A DNA stretch of 64,000 nt from Sporomusa malonica (GTDB lineage Bacteria > Bacillota > Negativicutes > Sporomusales > Sporomusaceae). Below are positions 35,708 to 43,333 of the stretch, piece by piece (position 1 is the first letter of the stretch; the number at the start of each line of letters is the position of its first letter). The stretch lies in NCBI RefSeq assembly GCF_041428715.1, contig NZ_CP155572.1, one strand, 5' to 3'. Below the pieces are notes generated by a model that saw only the letters and a program-made list of their open reading frames with translations, did no database searches and was not told the DNA's origin. The position numbers and the translations under genes are program-made.

Positions 35708-36328
35708 TTACAAAATTGTCATAACTATTGCATTGATAATATAGGCTAAACCTCTTTCAAGCGGGTAAGTAACCATACCAATCACTCCGATATACACGAG
35801 CGCCATCAGTATAAACGGGCCATATTGTTCCATCTGTTCAAATACATAGCCCTGCCGGCCGGGCAATATGCTTGCCAATACTTTTGATCCGTCCAGCGGT
35901 GGTATTGGGACCAAATTAAAAATTGCCAGAATGATGTTATAGCTGTAGGTCATCCACAAAACCTTGACCCAGTCCCCACTTAATAATTGCATTTTAGCTA
36001 GAATGCCAATAGCAAAGGCAGTAATCAGTGCCAATATCATATTGGAAACCGGACCAGCTAGTGATACCATTAACATGTCTTGGCGGTAGTTTTTAAAGTA
36101 GCTGGGATTTATAGGCACCGGTTTGGCCCAACCAAATTTAAACAGCCATAGCATTAGCAAGCCAATGGGATCAAGATGCGCTACAGGATTGAGAGTTAAC
36201 CGCCCCATAAACCGCGGTGTTGGATCACCTAAGGCCACTGCCACTCGGGCGTGCGCATATTCATGTACAGTCAAAGCAATTAACAGTGCCGGTATTCTAA
36301 ATATCATGTCGGCATCAAAACCTAACAA
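35708..36328 (-). CDS. Site-2 protease-family (M50) zinc metallopeptidase
   Basis: A 206-residue intramembrane peptidase of the M50/YwhC type. The zinc motif HEYAHA is at residues 22-27; the downstream NLVPIPPLDGSKVLA provides the conserved Asp ligand. About five or six transmembrane helices. TTG start with AAGGAGG upstream. No dedicated substrate is visible. It sits upstream of trpS and divergent from the lipoprotein gene. Confidence 0.93.
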   Translation of the reverse strand: MLGFDADMIFRIPALLIALTVHEYAHARVAVALGDPTPRFMGRLTLNPVAHLDPIGLLMLWLFKFGWAKPVPINPSYFKNYRQDMLMVSLAGPVSNMILALITAFAIGILAKMQLLSGDWVKVLWMTYSYNIILAIFNLVPIPPLDGSKVLASILPGRQGYVFEQMEQYGPFILMALVYIGVIGMVTYPLERGLAYIINAIVMTIL

Positions 36329-36509
36329 ATGGATGTCCTCCTTATCACTTCGGTCAGCATACTACTAAATTATACTAAAAAAGCTATAAAAAGCAAAATG
36401 AAATAGTGGATTTATTTCCATACTAAAAACACCCACATATGCTCAGAATAAATGTATCTGGAGGCATCTAATAGAATCTTGTCCAATACTGAAAGGAGGT
36501 TTATACTTC

Positions 36510-37256
36510 ATGCGTGTAATCACCCCTGTCAAGACATTCATAGTTGCAGTCGTTATTCTATCTTTTAGCCTTAGCGGCTGCGGGTTGCTTGCAGGTCCAG
36601 CTCCCAAACCGGACATTGGCCCAGCCGGCAAACCTGTGGATTCAAAGCCTAATCCTCCATTTATCGAAAGGTTTTATTCTGCTCCGACTGAGCTTTATGA
36701 TCTGGAAGCAACAGCCGGAGTTGTATTTGAAGGTATCAATAAAGAAGACTGGGCTCAGGCTCAGGCCGGTCTAAACAATTTACAGACCTTGTGGGAACAG
36801 GCTAAAGCTGCGGTTGGCGACAAAAAGGGCGTTAAGGAAGCAGATGAAGCTATGGGGAAGCTAAAAACCGCTATTAATGGTCAAAAAATTACCGACTCCT
36901 ACGAAAGCTTGATAAAATTTATGGGTAGTGTTAGCGACATTGGCAAATCTTATAAGTTGTCACCGGTAGCTGATATTATCTCAGTTAGTAACGCTATCCG
37001 CAATGTCAGTTTCTATGTAGAGGATAAGGACTGGAAAAAGGCAGCAGCCAAAGTAAAAGAGCTTCAGGGAACATGGGAACAAGTAAAGCCTAGCATGGAA
37101 CAAATCGGTATTTTAGGAGAAATAACCAAAGTTCACTCAACCGTAAATCAGATGAAAGATTCTGTTAATGCCGAAAATAAAGGTTCATTTATGGAACAAC
37201 AAGCCAACATAAATGAGAGTATGGGACGTGTCAGAGAATTCTTCCGTGGAAAATAG
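36510..37256 (+). CDS. Putative lipoprotein with internal repeat
   Basis: A 248-residue plus-strand protein with a lipoprotein signal: LSFSLSGCG with Cys24 as the likely lipidation site. After a Pro-rich linker it contains two copies of a helical unit exactly 94 residues apart, with identical positions DW (80-81 and 174-175), LQ (91-92 and 185-186) and WEQ (95-97 and 189-191). Strong AAAGGAGG site. It is divergent from the M50 gene and has a shared terminator with spoVAF. The family is unknown to me; surface location is inferred. Confidence 0.82.
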   Translation: MRVITPVKTFIVAVVILSFSLSGCGLLAGPAPKPDIGPAGKPVDSKPNPPFIERFYSAPTELYDLEATAGVVFEGINKEDWAQAQAGLNNLQTLWEQAKAAVGDKKGVKEADEAMGKLKTAINGQKITDSYESLIKFMGSVSDIGKSYKLSPVADIISVSNAIRNVSFYVEDKDWKKAAAKVKELQGTWEQVKPSMEQIGILGEITKVHSTVNQMKDSVNAENKGSFMEQQANINESMGRVREFFRGK

Positions 37257-37292
37257 ATAGTTGCCGCCATTATGGGCGGCAACTATCTATTT
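37256..37292 (+). terminator. Shared bidirectional terminator
   Basis: 13 bp stem GATAGTTGCCGCC/GGCGGCAACTATC followed by TATTTTTCTTTC on the plus strand. It lies at the convergent ends of the lipoprotein and spoVAF genes. Confidence 0.88.
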
Positions 37293-38804
37293 TTCTTTCT
37301 TTTCGTCTTTATTATTACTTTGGTTGTCTTCTTTAGCACCTGCACTTTCCAGACGGTCTTTGTCCTGAGGTTTTAAAACAGCTGGGCGCAATATCTTGCT
37401 GGGAATGGGTAGGCGGAACAACACATCTTTCATAGCGCCAAAATTAAAAGGTAATGCCGGCCATAGGTAAGGGACTCCGAAAGACCGTGAGGTTAGCAGC
37501 AAGAGAAATACGGCAGCCAGTCCGCCAGCAAATCCGGGTAATTTAAACAGCATTACTAACACAATAAGTATTGCCCTAAACAGTCGCATAGCCATAGCAA
37601 ACTCCATACTTGGGGTTGCAAAAGCTCCTACTGCAGCAACCGCTGTATAGAAAATAATTTCGTTACCAAATAGCCCTACTCTGGTAGCAAAATCGCCTAA
37701 CATAAACGCCCCAATAAAACCTAGCGCTGTTGACTGAGCCGTAGGCACATGCACGGTGGCCATCCGTACCAGTTCTATTCCAAATTCAGCTAAAATAAAC
37801 TGGATACCAATAGGGATAATACCTGGCTCACGCGGTCCTAAAAAGGCGAGAGACTCTGGCAGTAATTGCCGGTTAAGCACCATTGCCAGCCATAAAGGGG
37901 GCAAAATGAGCGAAAGCATGACGCCTGCTAGTCTAACAAGCCGCAAATATGAACCAATGACAACGTTTTGATGAAACTCCTCGACGTGCTGAACATGATG
38001 CCAAAAGGTTGTCGGCAAAATCATAATATTGGGCGAAGTGTCTACAATTATACAAACATGTCCTTCTAAAAGATGGACTGCGGCAACGTCAGGACGTTCA
38101 GTGTATCGAACCATAGGCAGTGGATTCCATTTACTACCGCCGACAATATATTCTTCGATAGCCTTTTCAGCCATCGGTATACCGTCAATATTTATATTAT
38201 TTATTCTGTCTTTTACTGTCTTAACAAGGTCGGGGTTGGTAATATCTTTAATATAGCAGACCGCAATATCGCATTGAGAGCGTGTTCCTACTTTAACAAT
38301 TTCAAACCTAAGATTAGGGTCACGTAAGCGACGTCTGATCAAAGCAGTATTAAATACAATTGTCTCAACAAAGGAGTCCCGAGAGCCTCTTGTTACTTTC
38401 TCAATATTTGACTCTGCCGGCATTCGTGCCGGGTAAGAGCGCGCATCCAGTACCATTACCTGACTTTCGCCATCGACAAAAAATAGCAGCTCGCCAGACA
38501 GCAGACTGGTTATAGCATCATTCATGTTTTCAAGTAATTTGGCTTGAGAATGAGTCGCGCGAGAATAAAAGAGTTTTTGCATAGTGTTTATTGTCAAATC
38601 TTCCTGCCTATAGGCAGTCAGTTCTTCGAAAACATTTGATAATACAACATCATTTGTCATACCATTTATAGAAAATGATGCAGCCCGTTTTCGTCCTACT
38701 CTAAATTCGCGGAAAATAACATCAAATGTTTCTCCTACCCCTAGATAGTCTTTAATATAATTTATATTCTTGTCAATCTCTTTTTCAATTTTTATTTCAT
38801 CGCC
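37287..38804 (-). CDS. spoVAF: Stage V sporulation protein AF (GerA-family)
   Basis: A 505-residue member of the GerA/SpoVAF germinant-receptor A-subunit family. The large soluble N-terminal half (about 1-300) contains YIKDYLGVGETFDVIFREF and the NINIDGIPM and MILPTTFWHHVQHVEEFHQN segments; the C-terminal half has about five transmembrane helices and a charged Lys-rich tail. In spores it acts with SpoVA in dipicolinate movement and germination. ATG at 38802-38804 overlaps the spoVAEa stop by eight bases. Last gene of the spoVA operon. Confidence 0.94.
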   Translation of the reverse strand, partial: GDEIKIEKEIDKNINYIKDYLGVGETFDVIFREFRVGRKRAASFSINGMTNDVVLSNVFEELTAYRQEDLTINTMQKLFYSRATHSQAKLLENMNDAITSLLSGELLFFVDGESQVMVLDARSYPARMPAESNIEKVTRGSRDSFVETIVFNTALIRRRLRDPNLRFEIVKVGTRSQCDIAVCYIKDITNPDLVKTVKDRINNINIDGIPMAEKAIEEYIVGGSKWNPLPMVRYTERPDVAAVHLLEGHVCIIVDTSPNIMILPTTFWHHVQHVEEFHQNVVIGSYLRLVRLAGVMLSLILPPLWLAMVLNRQLLPESLAFLGPREPGIIPIGIQFILAEFGIELVRMATVHVPTAQSTALGFIGAFMLGDFATRVGLFGNEIIFYTAVAAVGAFATPSMEFAMAMRLFRAILIVLVMLFKLPGFAGGLAAVFLLLLTSRSFGVPYLWPALPFNFGAMKDVLFRLPIPSKILRPAVLKPQDKDRLESAGAKEDNQSNNKDEKKEK

Positions 38805-39405
38805 CATAACTAATGCCACTCCGTTTCAATATCTCTTCGATTGCTTTACGGGTAATCGGGGCGCCCCGACTCAAATCATCATGCTTGTCCATTTTACCAA
38901 TATCACCTACGCCGATAATGACTGGAATTTCGACATCATTGAGTACATCAACAGTATCTCCGGTAATAACCGGCTTGCAGCCACAGTCTTCTTTCTCTTT
39001 AATCTCTCCTTTTTTATCTACAGATAAATCAATTACATGACCCTGACAGTCGATACAGGCATCAGCCTGTACCCCGTCAATGCCGGTCGTATTAGAAGCT
39101 ACAGCTACTGCTCCCAACACTTCAATATCAGGGTGATTAGCAACATATTCGAGAGCTCGTTCACCTTGAGCTTTTTCCTTAAGCCCTTTATCATCAAACA
39201 TTATCAGTACCGGATCAAATGGCACGGTTTTTAGCAATTTAACAATTTTTTCACCACTAATCGGTGTTGGGTTGCCTGCCGAAGCTGAAATACATCGTAA
39301 ACCTAGTGAAGTACCTATGGTTTCGACAGCCTGCTGCGCTACCCTATCTCCATCGGTAACAAGAATTACACGTATTTTTTTATGGATTGCTTGGGTTTTC
39401 TCCAA
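38797..39405 (-). CDS. spoVAEA: Stage V sporulation protein AE (SpoVAEa domain)
   Basis: A 202-residue soluble protein of the SpoVAEa family. IRVILVTDGDRVAQQAVETI and LIMFDDKGLKEKAQGE, then IPVIIGVGDIGKMD and the RGAPITRKAIEEIL end are characteristic. The start is ambiguous: a GTG at 39412-39414 lies within the ribosome site, so the TTG at 39403-39405 is preferred. Located between the Gln-rich protein and spoVAF. Likely localised to the spore inner membrane with the other SpoVA proteins. Confidence 0.88.
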   Translation of the reverse strand: MEKTQAIHKKIRVILVTDGDRVAQQAVETIGTSLGLRCISASAGNPTPISGEKIVKLLKTVPFDPVLIMFDDKGLKEKAQGERALEYVANHPDIEVLGAVAVASNTTGIDGVQADACIDCQGHVIDLSVDKKGEIKEKEDCGCKPVITGDTVDVLNDVEIPVIIGVGDIGKMDKHDDLSRGAPITRKAIEEILKRSGISYGR

Positions 39406-39418
39406 CTTAATCACCTCA

Positions 39419-40126
39419 TCACTTTTGGCTATTTTCTTCTCCCAATAAATTACTAATCTTGTTAGCGATTTTCTCGCTTTCGCTGATGACCTGCTTTAGT
39501 TTTTTCAAACTGGTTTCAAGCTCATTAGAGAGTTCATACTGTGCTTGAGCAAGTACTTGTGCTGCTGTCTGCACTGCTATTGAGCTATTCCTATTAGGCG
39601 TATTAACTGTTTCACTACCTTGACCCTGATCCTGCCTTTGGCTTTGTTTTTGTTGCAGTGACGGGTTTTGGTCTTGACTGTTGCCTTGTGGATTGGCTTG
39701 TTGACTGTCATTTTGCAGAAGCAAACTAAATAGATTTCTCAACTCCTGCGATACGCCAGCTTCGGCCTGCGGACTTGCTGGTTGCTGCTGTACTTGTTGA
39801 GGTTGCTGAGCGAGACTTTGCTGTGGCTGCTGGGCAGGTTGCTGCCCGATCTGCTGGGACTGTCCAACTAACTGACTGCTTGAGGTTAAAGAAGTTTGCA
39901 GGTTTTCCAGCTGACTGTTAATTTTGCTTAGCAAGTCCACAACTTCTTGTGAATTGGTTTGCTGAGACGCATTGGATAGCTTTGTTTGAGCTTGCATAAA
40001 GCTTCTTGCCATATCAGCAATTAGATTTTCATCATCTACTTGCTCTCGTTCCTGGTTCTGAAACTTTGATTGGCTGGGCTTAATATAACTTGATATTTTA
40101 CTGGAAACTCGTTTTGGCACACTCAT
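39419..40126 (-). CDS. Gln-rich low-complexity protein in the spoVA operon
   Basis: A 235-residue protein with no recognised domain, situated between spoVAEb-side genes and spoVAEa. Residues about 85-180 are extremely Gln/Pro/Ser/Asn-rich (many QQ and QPQQ units), flanked by predicted helical segments; the C-terminus (ELETSLKKLKQVISESEKIANKI) is likely coiled coil. It begins at ATG 40124-40126 or a GTG two codons later, which has better ribosome spacing. No signal peptide. It looks like a scaffold or spore-matrix type protein, but this is inference. Confidence 0.75.
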   Translation of the reverse strand: MSVPKRVSSKISSYIKPSQSKFQNQEREQVDDENLIADMARSFMQAQTKLSNASQQTNSQEVVDLLSKINSQLENLQTSLTSSSQLVGQSQQIGQQPAQQPQQSLAQQPQQVQQQPASPQAEAGVSQELRNLFSLLLQNDSQQANPQGNSQDQNPSLQQKQSQRQDQGQGSETVNTPNRNSSIAVQTAAQVLAQAQYELSNELETSLKKLKQVISESEKIANKISNLLGEENSQK

Positions 40127-40140
40127 CACTCCATAGTTTA

Positions 40141-40527
40141 CTAAAAGAACTGACAAATACTTAAAATCAAAGAAATGACCGCAAACCTAAGGTTTATTAC
40201 AGCAAATGGATGTTTTAACACAGCTGCGGGGTTGACTAAATGCGCTGTGCTGACAAATTCAATACCACCAGCCATTTTACTGATGATGAAATTTGTTAAT
40301 GGGCCGCTCACTACAAATAACACAGCTTTAAATTCGCTAAGATTGGTAATGGCTGCTGAACTAAAAGCTCCGGCCGTAACAATTTTTTCAATATTTCCTG
40401 CGAAAAAAACGGCTATAAGCACTTGCCCTATTGCATTAGCTAATGCTGCTGCCAACGCATGATGCGGATACCGGATGCTGACGAGAACTATGGAAATAAT
40501 CAAACCAACTATATCTACTGAAACCAT
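40141..40527 (-). CDS. Small integral membrane protein in the spoVA operon
   Basis: A 128-residue membrane protein with about four hydrophobic segments (SVDIVGLIISIVLVSIRYP, ANAIGQVLIAVFF, FKAVLFVVSGPLTNFIIS, INLRFAVISLILSICQF). It does not resemble SpoVAB or other SpoVA proteins that I know. The SGPLTNF stretch recalls the AGPLANF helix of M50 proteases, but no HExxH motif is present. It lies 15 bp after spoVAEb and precedes the Gln-rich protein gene. Ribosome site weak, so coupled translation is likely. Confidence 0.72.
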   Translation of the reverse strand: MVSVDIVGLIISIVLVSIRYPHHALAAALANAIGQVLIAVFFAGNIEKIVTAGAFSSAAITNLSEFKAVLFVVSGPLTNFIISKMAGGIEFVSTAHLVNPAAVLKHPFAVINLRFAVISLILSICQFF

Positions 40528-40542
40528 ATGCTTTTGTATCGC

Positions 40543-40896
40543 CTATCCTTTCGGATTAAAGACTATAGCTATAATTAAGCCAAAAACAACTGCTGCCGTT
40601 ATTCCCATGGCTGTAGCCTTTACAGCCCCACTAAAGATCCCCCAGAAGCCTACTTTATTGACTTCCTCAATTGTACCGGAAACCAGAGAATGGCCAAAGC
40701 CAGGCAACGGAACCGTTGCTCCCGCGCCACCAATATCGATCAACGGTTGGTATAGCCCTAATCCGCTCAAAATACCACCTAATACGACAAAGAGTACTAA
40801 AACATGAGCTGGTGTAAGCGGAGTGAGATCCATGAGCAACTGCCCAATCACACAAATCAGGCCTCCGATGACAAATGCCATTATATATGCCTGCAA
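40543..40896 (-). CDS. spoVAEB: Stage V sporulation protein AE (SpoVAEb)
   Basis: A 117-residue membrane protein with about three hydrophobic segments and the SpoVAC/E family pattern, including IDIGGAGATVPLPGFGHSLV and TAAVVFGLIIAIVFNP. SpoVAC and SpoVAEb probably form the membrane channel for dipicolinic acid. TTG start after AAGGAGG. It lies between spoVAD and the small membrane protein gene. Confidence 0.94.
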   Translation of the reverse strand: MQAYIMAFVIGGLICVIGQLLMDLTPLTPAHVLVLFVVLGGILSGLGLYQPLIDIGGAGATVPLPGFGHSLVSGTIEEVNKVGFWGIFSGAVKATAMGITAAVVFGLIIAIVFNPKG

Positions 40897-40910
40897 ATGG
40901 GCTGCCTCCT

Positions 40911-41921
40911 TTACATTTCCACCGCTACGGCATGAGCAATACAGGGAATGGATTCCTTTTGCTGATAGGACGTTGTACTATGTAAACTTCCAGTGCCAAC
41001 AAGCAATATCTTGCGTAATTTTTGGCGCATCAGCATCTGATAAATGTAGCCGGTAAATACCACGGCCGAACTGGCGCAACCGCTGGCTCCTGCATGAGCA
41101 TCTTGTTCTTTCCGGAAAATCATGCAGCCGCAATCTTCATAAACTGTCGACAAATCAATTCCTTTTTCCTTAAATAGGTTTATGACTAAAGCTTTGCCGA
41201 CACTCCCTAAATCTCCAGTATAAATCATGTCATAATAGTTAGGCTGGCGACCAGTGTCATTGAAATGCCGCCATAACGTATCGGCAGCTGCTGGAGCCAT
41301 GGCAGGACCCATAGCGTTAGGATCTTTTAAACCTATGTCTACAATCTTGCCCGCCGTTGCAGCCGTAATTCGCGGTCCATCCCCATTAGCCGAAATTACC
41401 ATGGCACCTGATCCAGTTACTGTCCATTGCGATATCATCGGCCGTTGGACACCAAGCTCTGTTGGGAACCGGTATTGCCGCTCTGCCGTATCATGATGAC
41501 TGGAAACCGCGGCAGCAAGTTTACTAGCAAAACCGCCATCAATAAGAGTTGCTCCAATTATCATGCTTAGTGCTAATGTCGAGCAAGCCCCATACATCCC
41601 CAAGAAGGGACGTCCAACGTTTCTTACAGCAAAATGCGTACCCATTAACTGATTGAGCAAATCTCCTGCAAGTACATAATCTATATCATCAATTGCACTA
41701 CATTCTTTGGCGATTGCTGTTTTTATAGCCCATTCCATCATGCTTGATTCGCATTTTTCCCAACTGGAGTTATCGTCAAGATTATCCTTAAGTATTCGGT
41801 CATAAAATTCGGTTAAGATACCATCCCCTTCCATGGGCCCGACAATATTGGCCGTACTTGTTATAACCGGCGGAGAGGCAAAAACAATACTTTGCTGCCC
41901 CCGTTTTTTGTTCATGCCCAT
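40911..41921 (-). CDS. spoVAD: Stage V sporulation protein AD
   Basis: A thiolase-fold protein that binds dipicolinic acid for uptake into the spore core. The start is at ATG 41919-41921, or two codons later, because AAAGGAG lies immediately upstream; the open frame further upstream is repeat B1 and not coding. 336 residues. NVGRPFLGMYGACSTLALSMIIG, DGPRITAATAG, MAPAAADTLWRHF and GASGCASSAVVF are conserved family parts. In Bacillus it is about 338 residues. It follows spoVAC with the repeat in between. Confidence 0.95.
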   Translation of the reverse strand: MGMNKKRGQQSIVFASPPVITSTANIVGPMEGDGILTEFYDRILKDNLDDNSSWEKCESSMMEWAIKTAIAKECSAIDDIDYVLAGDLLNQLMGTHFAVRNVGRPFLGMYGACSTLALSMIIGATLIDGGFASKLAAAVSSHHDTAERQYRFPTELGVQRPMISQWTVTGSGAMVISANGDGPRITAATAGKIVDIGLKDPNAMGPAMAPAAADTLWRHFNDTGRQPNYYDMIYTGDLGSVGKALVINLFKEKGIDLSTVYEDCGCMIFRKEQDAHAGASGCASSAVVFTGYIYQMLMRQKLRKILLVGTGSLHSTTSYQQKESIPCIAHAVAVEM

Positions 41922-41936
41922 CCTTCTCCTTTTTTT

Positions 41937-42036
41937 AGTTTGCCAGAATTTACAAATATATTCTTTTGACATAAGAACGACTAAGGCTTCTGCTGGCGTC
42001 CTGAGGGACTTGGCACAAGCCAAGTCTTTTCTTATA
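41937..42036 (-). repeat. Intergenic repeat family B, copy B1
   Basis: About 100 bp element filling the gap between spoVAC and spoVAD. On the minus strand it starts at the spoVAC stop codon (TAAGAAAAG) with the hairpin GACTTGGC-TTGT-GCCAAGTC. Copy B2 (45101-45199) is closely similar, with substitutions that preserve pairing in the internal stem. Its opposite strand has TTTTCTTA after the same stem, so an antisense terminator is possible. Confidence 0.88.
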
Positions 42037-42487
42037 GTTTTAGCCAATAAATAAAACCAATAAGCACAGCTGTTGAAATACCATACACTAATACGGGTCC
42101 AGCAATAACAAACATTTTAGCACCTATACCGAAAACATAGCCTTCTCTTTTAAACTCCATCGCCGGAGATACAATGGAATTGGCAAAACCAGTGATCGGC
42201 ACAATCGATCCAGCACCACCTCTGCGTCCTAGCTCATCATAAATGCCTAGCCCTGTGAACAGGGCACTCAAAAATATTAATAAGATAGAAGTAGGACCTG
42301 CAGCTTCTTTTTTGCTAAATCCTATGCTGACAAAATAATTTAGAAAAAACTGTCCCAGCATGCAAATCAATCCACCGACAACAAATGCCCATATTACATT
42401 TTTCATCAATGGCGGTTTGGGTTTTACTTGTTCAAACTTTTCCTGGAATTTTTGCTGTTCAGCCGGACTAGCTTTGCTATCAAACAA
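42032..42487 (-). CDS. spoVAC: Stage V sporulation protein AC
   Basis: A 151-residue membrane protein, a mechanosensitive-type channel that releases dipicolinic acid in spore germination. The N-terminal 30 residues are soluble and charged, then about four hydrophobic segments with GGAGSIVPITGFANSIVSPAMEFKREG as the signature. TTG start after GGAGGTGA. The stop codon TAA is within the beginning of repeat B1. First gene of the spoVA operon; the promoter must lie in the 50 bp before it or in repeat A2. Confidence 0.95.
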   Translation of the reverse strand: MFDSKASPAEQQKFQEKFEQVKPKPPLMKNVIWAFVVGGLICMLGQFFLNYFVSIGFSKKEAAGPTSILLIFLSALFTGLGIYDELGRRGGAGSIVPITGFANSIVSPAMEFKREGYVFGIGAKMFVIAGPVLVYGISTAVLIGFIYWLKL

Positions 42488-42540
42488 CTTGTGTCACCTC
42501 CGATATTGGCATAGATGCATTTAATAGCTCGTTATCTGAT

Positions 42541-42629
42541 AAAGAAAACACAGCTTGCGCCGAGCTTTAGCGAAAGCGGAAGCCGATGTTGCCCTTATCC
42601 AGACGGAAAGTTATACTTTCTAACAGGAC
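42541..42629 (-). repeat. Intergenic repeat family A, copy A2
   Basis: About 89 bp element between the dodecin terminator and spoVAC. It contains GAAAGTATAACTTTC and GATAAGGGCAACATCGGC on the minus strand and ends AAGCTGTGTTTTC. Its internal stem keeps pairing by a G-U change (AAGCTG against CGGCTT). Confidence 0.9.
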
Positions 42630-42691
42630 AAGATAAGTTAGGACTGAGTTCGCTTATATTTTGACCATCCCTAAACTGATTAATTCATATA

Positions 42692-42722
42692 ACGACAAAG
42701 AGTGCCAGCTGGCACTCTTTGT
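42692..42722 (-). terminator. Intrinsic terminator after dodecin
   Basis: Near-perfect 13 bp palindrome ACAAAGAGTGCCA/TGGCACTCTTTGT with a two-base centre. It is followed by only a weak T-run (CGTTAT). It starts 14 bp after the dodecin stop. Confidence 0.7.
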
Positions 42723-42735
42723 AACACTTATTTAA

Positions 42736-42936
42736 TTAGTGATGAACTTGAAAAGCAATTTTTACATCAGCCTTATATTCGGCTATATGCCCATTGTCCA
42801 CGTTAGCAGTAAAGTTTGTTACTTCAACGCCAAGGATGTCATCAACACTTTTGGCTGCCTCTAACACAGCGTTATCTACAGCATCAGTCCAATTATGGCG
42901 GGAAGTCCCCACAAGTTCAATTACTTTTACAACCAT
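42736..42936 (-). CDS. Dodecin flavoprotein
   Basis: A 66-residue dodecin-family protein, which forms hollow dodecamers that store or buffer flavins. The sequence VVKVIELVGTSRHNWTDAVDNAVLEAAKSVDDILGVEV is typical, including the Trp that stacks on flavin. Strong ribosome site CAGGGGG. It stands between the 67-residue protein and spoVAC and has its own terminator. No specific flavin is implied by sequence. Confidence 0.95.
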   Translation of the reverse strand: MVVKVIELVGTSRHNWTDAVDNAVLEAAKSVDDILGVEVTNFTANVDNGHIAEYKADVKIAFQVHH

Positions 42937-42958
42937 TATTACTACCCCCTGTTACTGA

Positions 42959-43162
42959 TTATGTTTTATTAACAGTTATAGTCTGTGCAGTATTAAGATT
43001 GTTATGCCAAATAAAAACCTGCGTGGCTCTAAGAGGAGTTTTTTTAGGAAGATCTGATCCAAAATATAACCAAGCTGCCGTGCTGCCTGCCATTAGTAAA
43101 AACACGAGAAATAGGTAAATAATTCCTCTGATTTTCAACTTATTAACTACGCTGTTACTCAT
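42959..43162 (-). CDS. Small single-pass membrane protein (67 residues)
   Basis: The ATG at 43160-43162 with GAGGTGATAGAC upstream gives 67 residues: a basic cytoplasmic start, a hydrophobic helix IIYLFLVFLLMAGSTAAWLYFG at about residues 14-35, and an outside part of about 30 residues rich in Asn and Thr. I do not recognise the family. It lies between sigF (with terminator and repeat A3 between) and dodecin. Confidence 0.7.
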   Translation of the reverse strand: MSNSVVNKLKIRGIIYLFLVFLLMAGSTAAWLYFGSDLPKKTPLRATQVFIWHNNLNTAQTITVNKT

Positions 43163-43208
43163 GTCTATCACCTCTTATTTTATTATGCCCCTAAATTATA
43201 TTTAATAT

Positions 43209-43299
43209 AAGAAAAGACTTGGCTTGTGCCGAGCCTTTGGCGACAGCGGAAGCCGATGTTGCCCTTATCCAGGAGGAAAGTTATATTTTCTAACAGGAC
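43209..43299 (-). repeat. Intergenic repeat family A, copy A3
   Basis: About 91 bp element just beyond the sigF terminator. On the minus strand it begins TAGTCCTGTTAG and ends GGCACAAGCCAAGTCTTTTC. The last part is a family-B-like ending, so A3 looks like an A-to-B hybrid and links the two families. Confidence 0.9.
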
Positions 43300-43307
43300 T
43301 AGAAATG

Positions 43308-43333
43308 CAAAACAGACCTCATGATGAGGTCTG
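43308..43333 (-). terminator. Intrinsic terminator after sigF
   Basis: Ten-base-pair stem CAGACCTCAT/ATGAGGTCTG whose loop contains the sigF stop codon, followed by TTTTGCATTT. The repeat A3 begins nine bases further on. Confidence 0.85.

Noticed and set aside
35692..35708. T-box leader for trpS
   Set aside because: Only 15 bp separate trpS from the upstream gene, so there is no room for a T-box.
41922..42047. 42-residue N-terminal extension of SpoVAD
   Set aside because: It is encoded by repeat B1. The good ribosome site is at the internal ATG, and the extension has no family similarity.
42488..42540. Sigma-G promoter for the spoVA operon
   Set aside because: The 50 bp before spoVAC contain only a poor CATCTAT match with no -35 element; the real promoter may lie in or beyond repeat A2.
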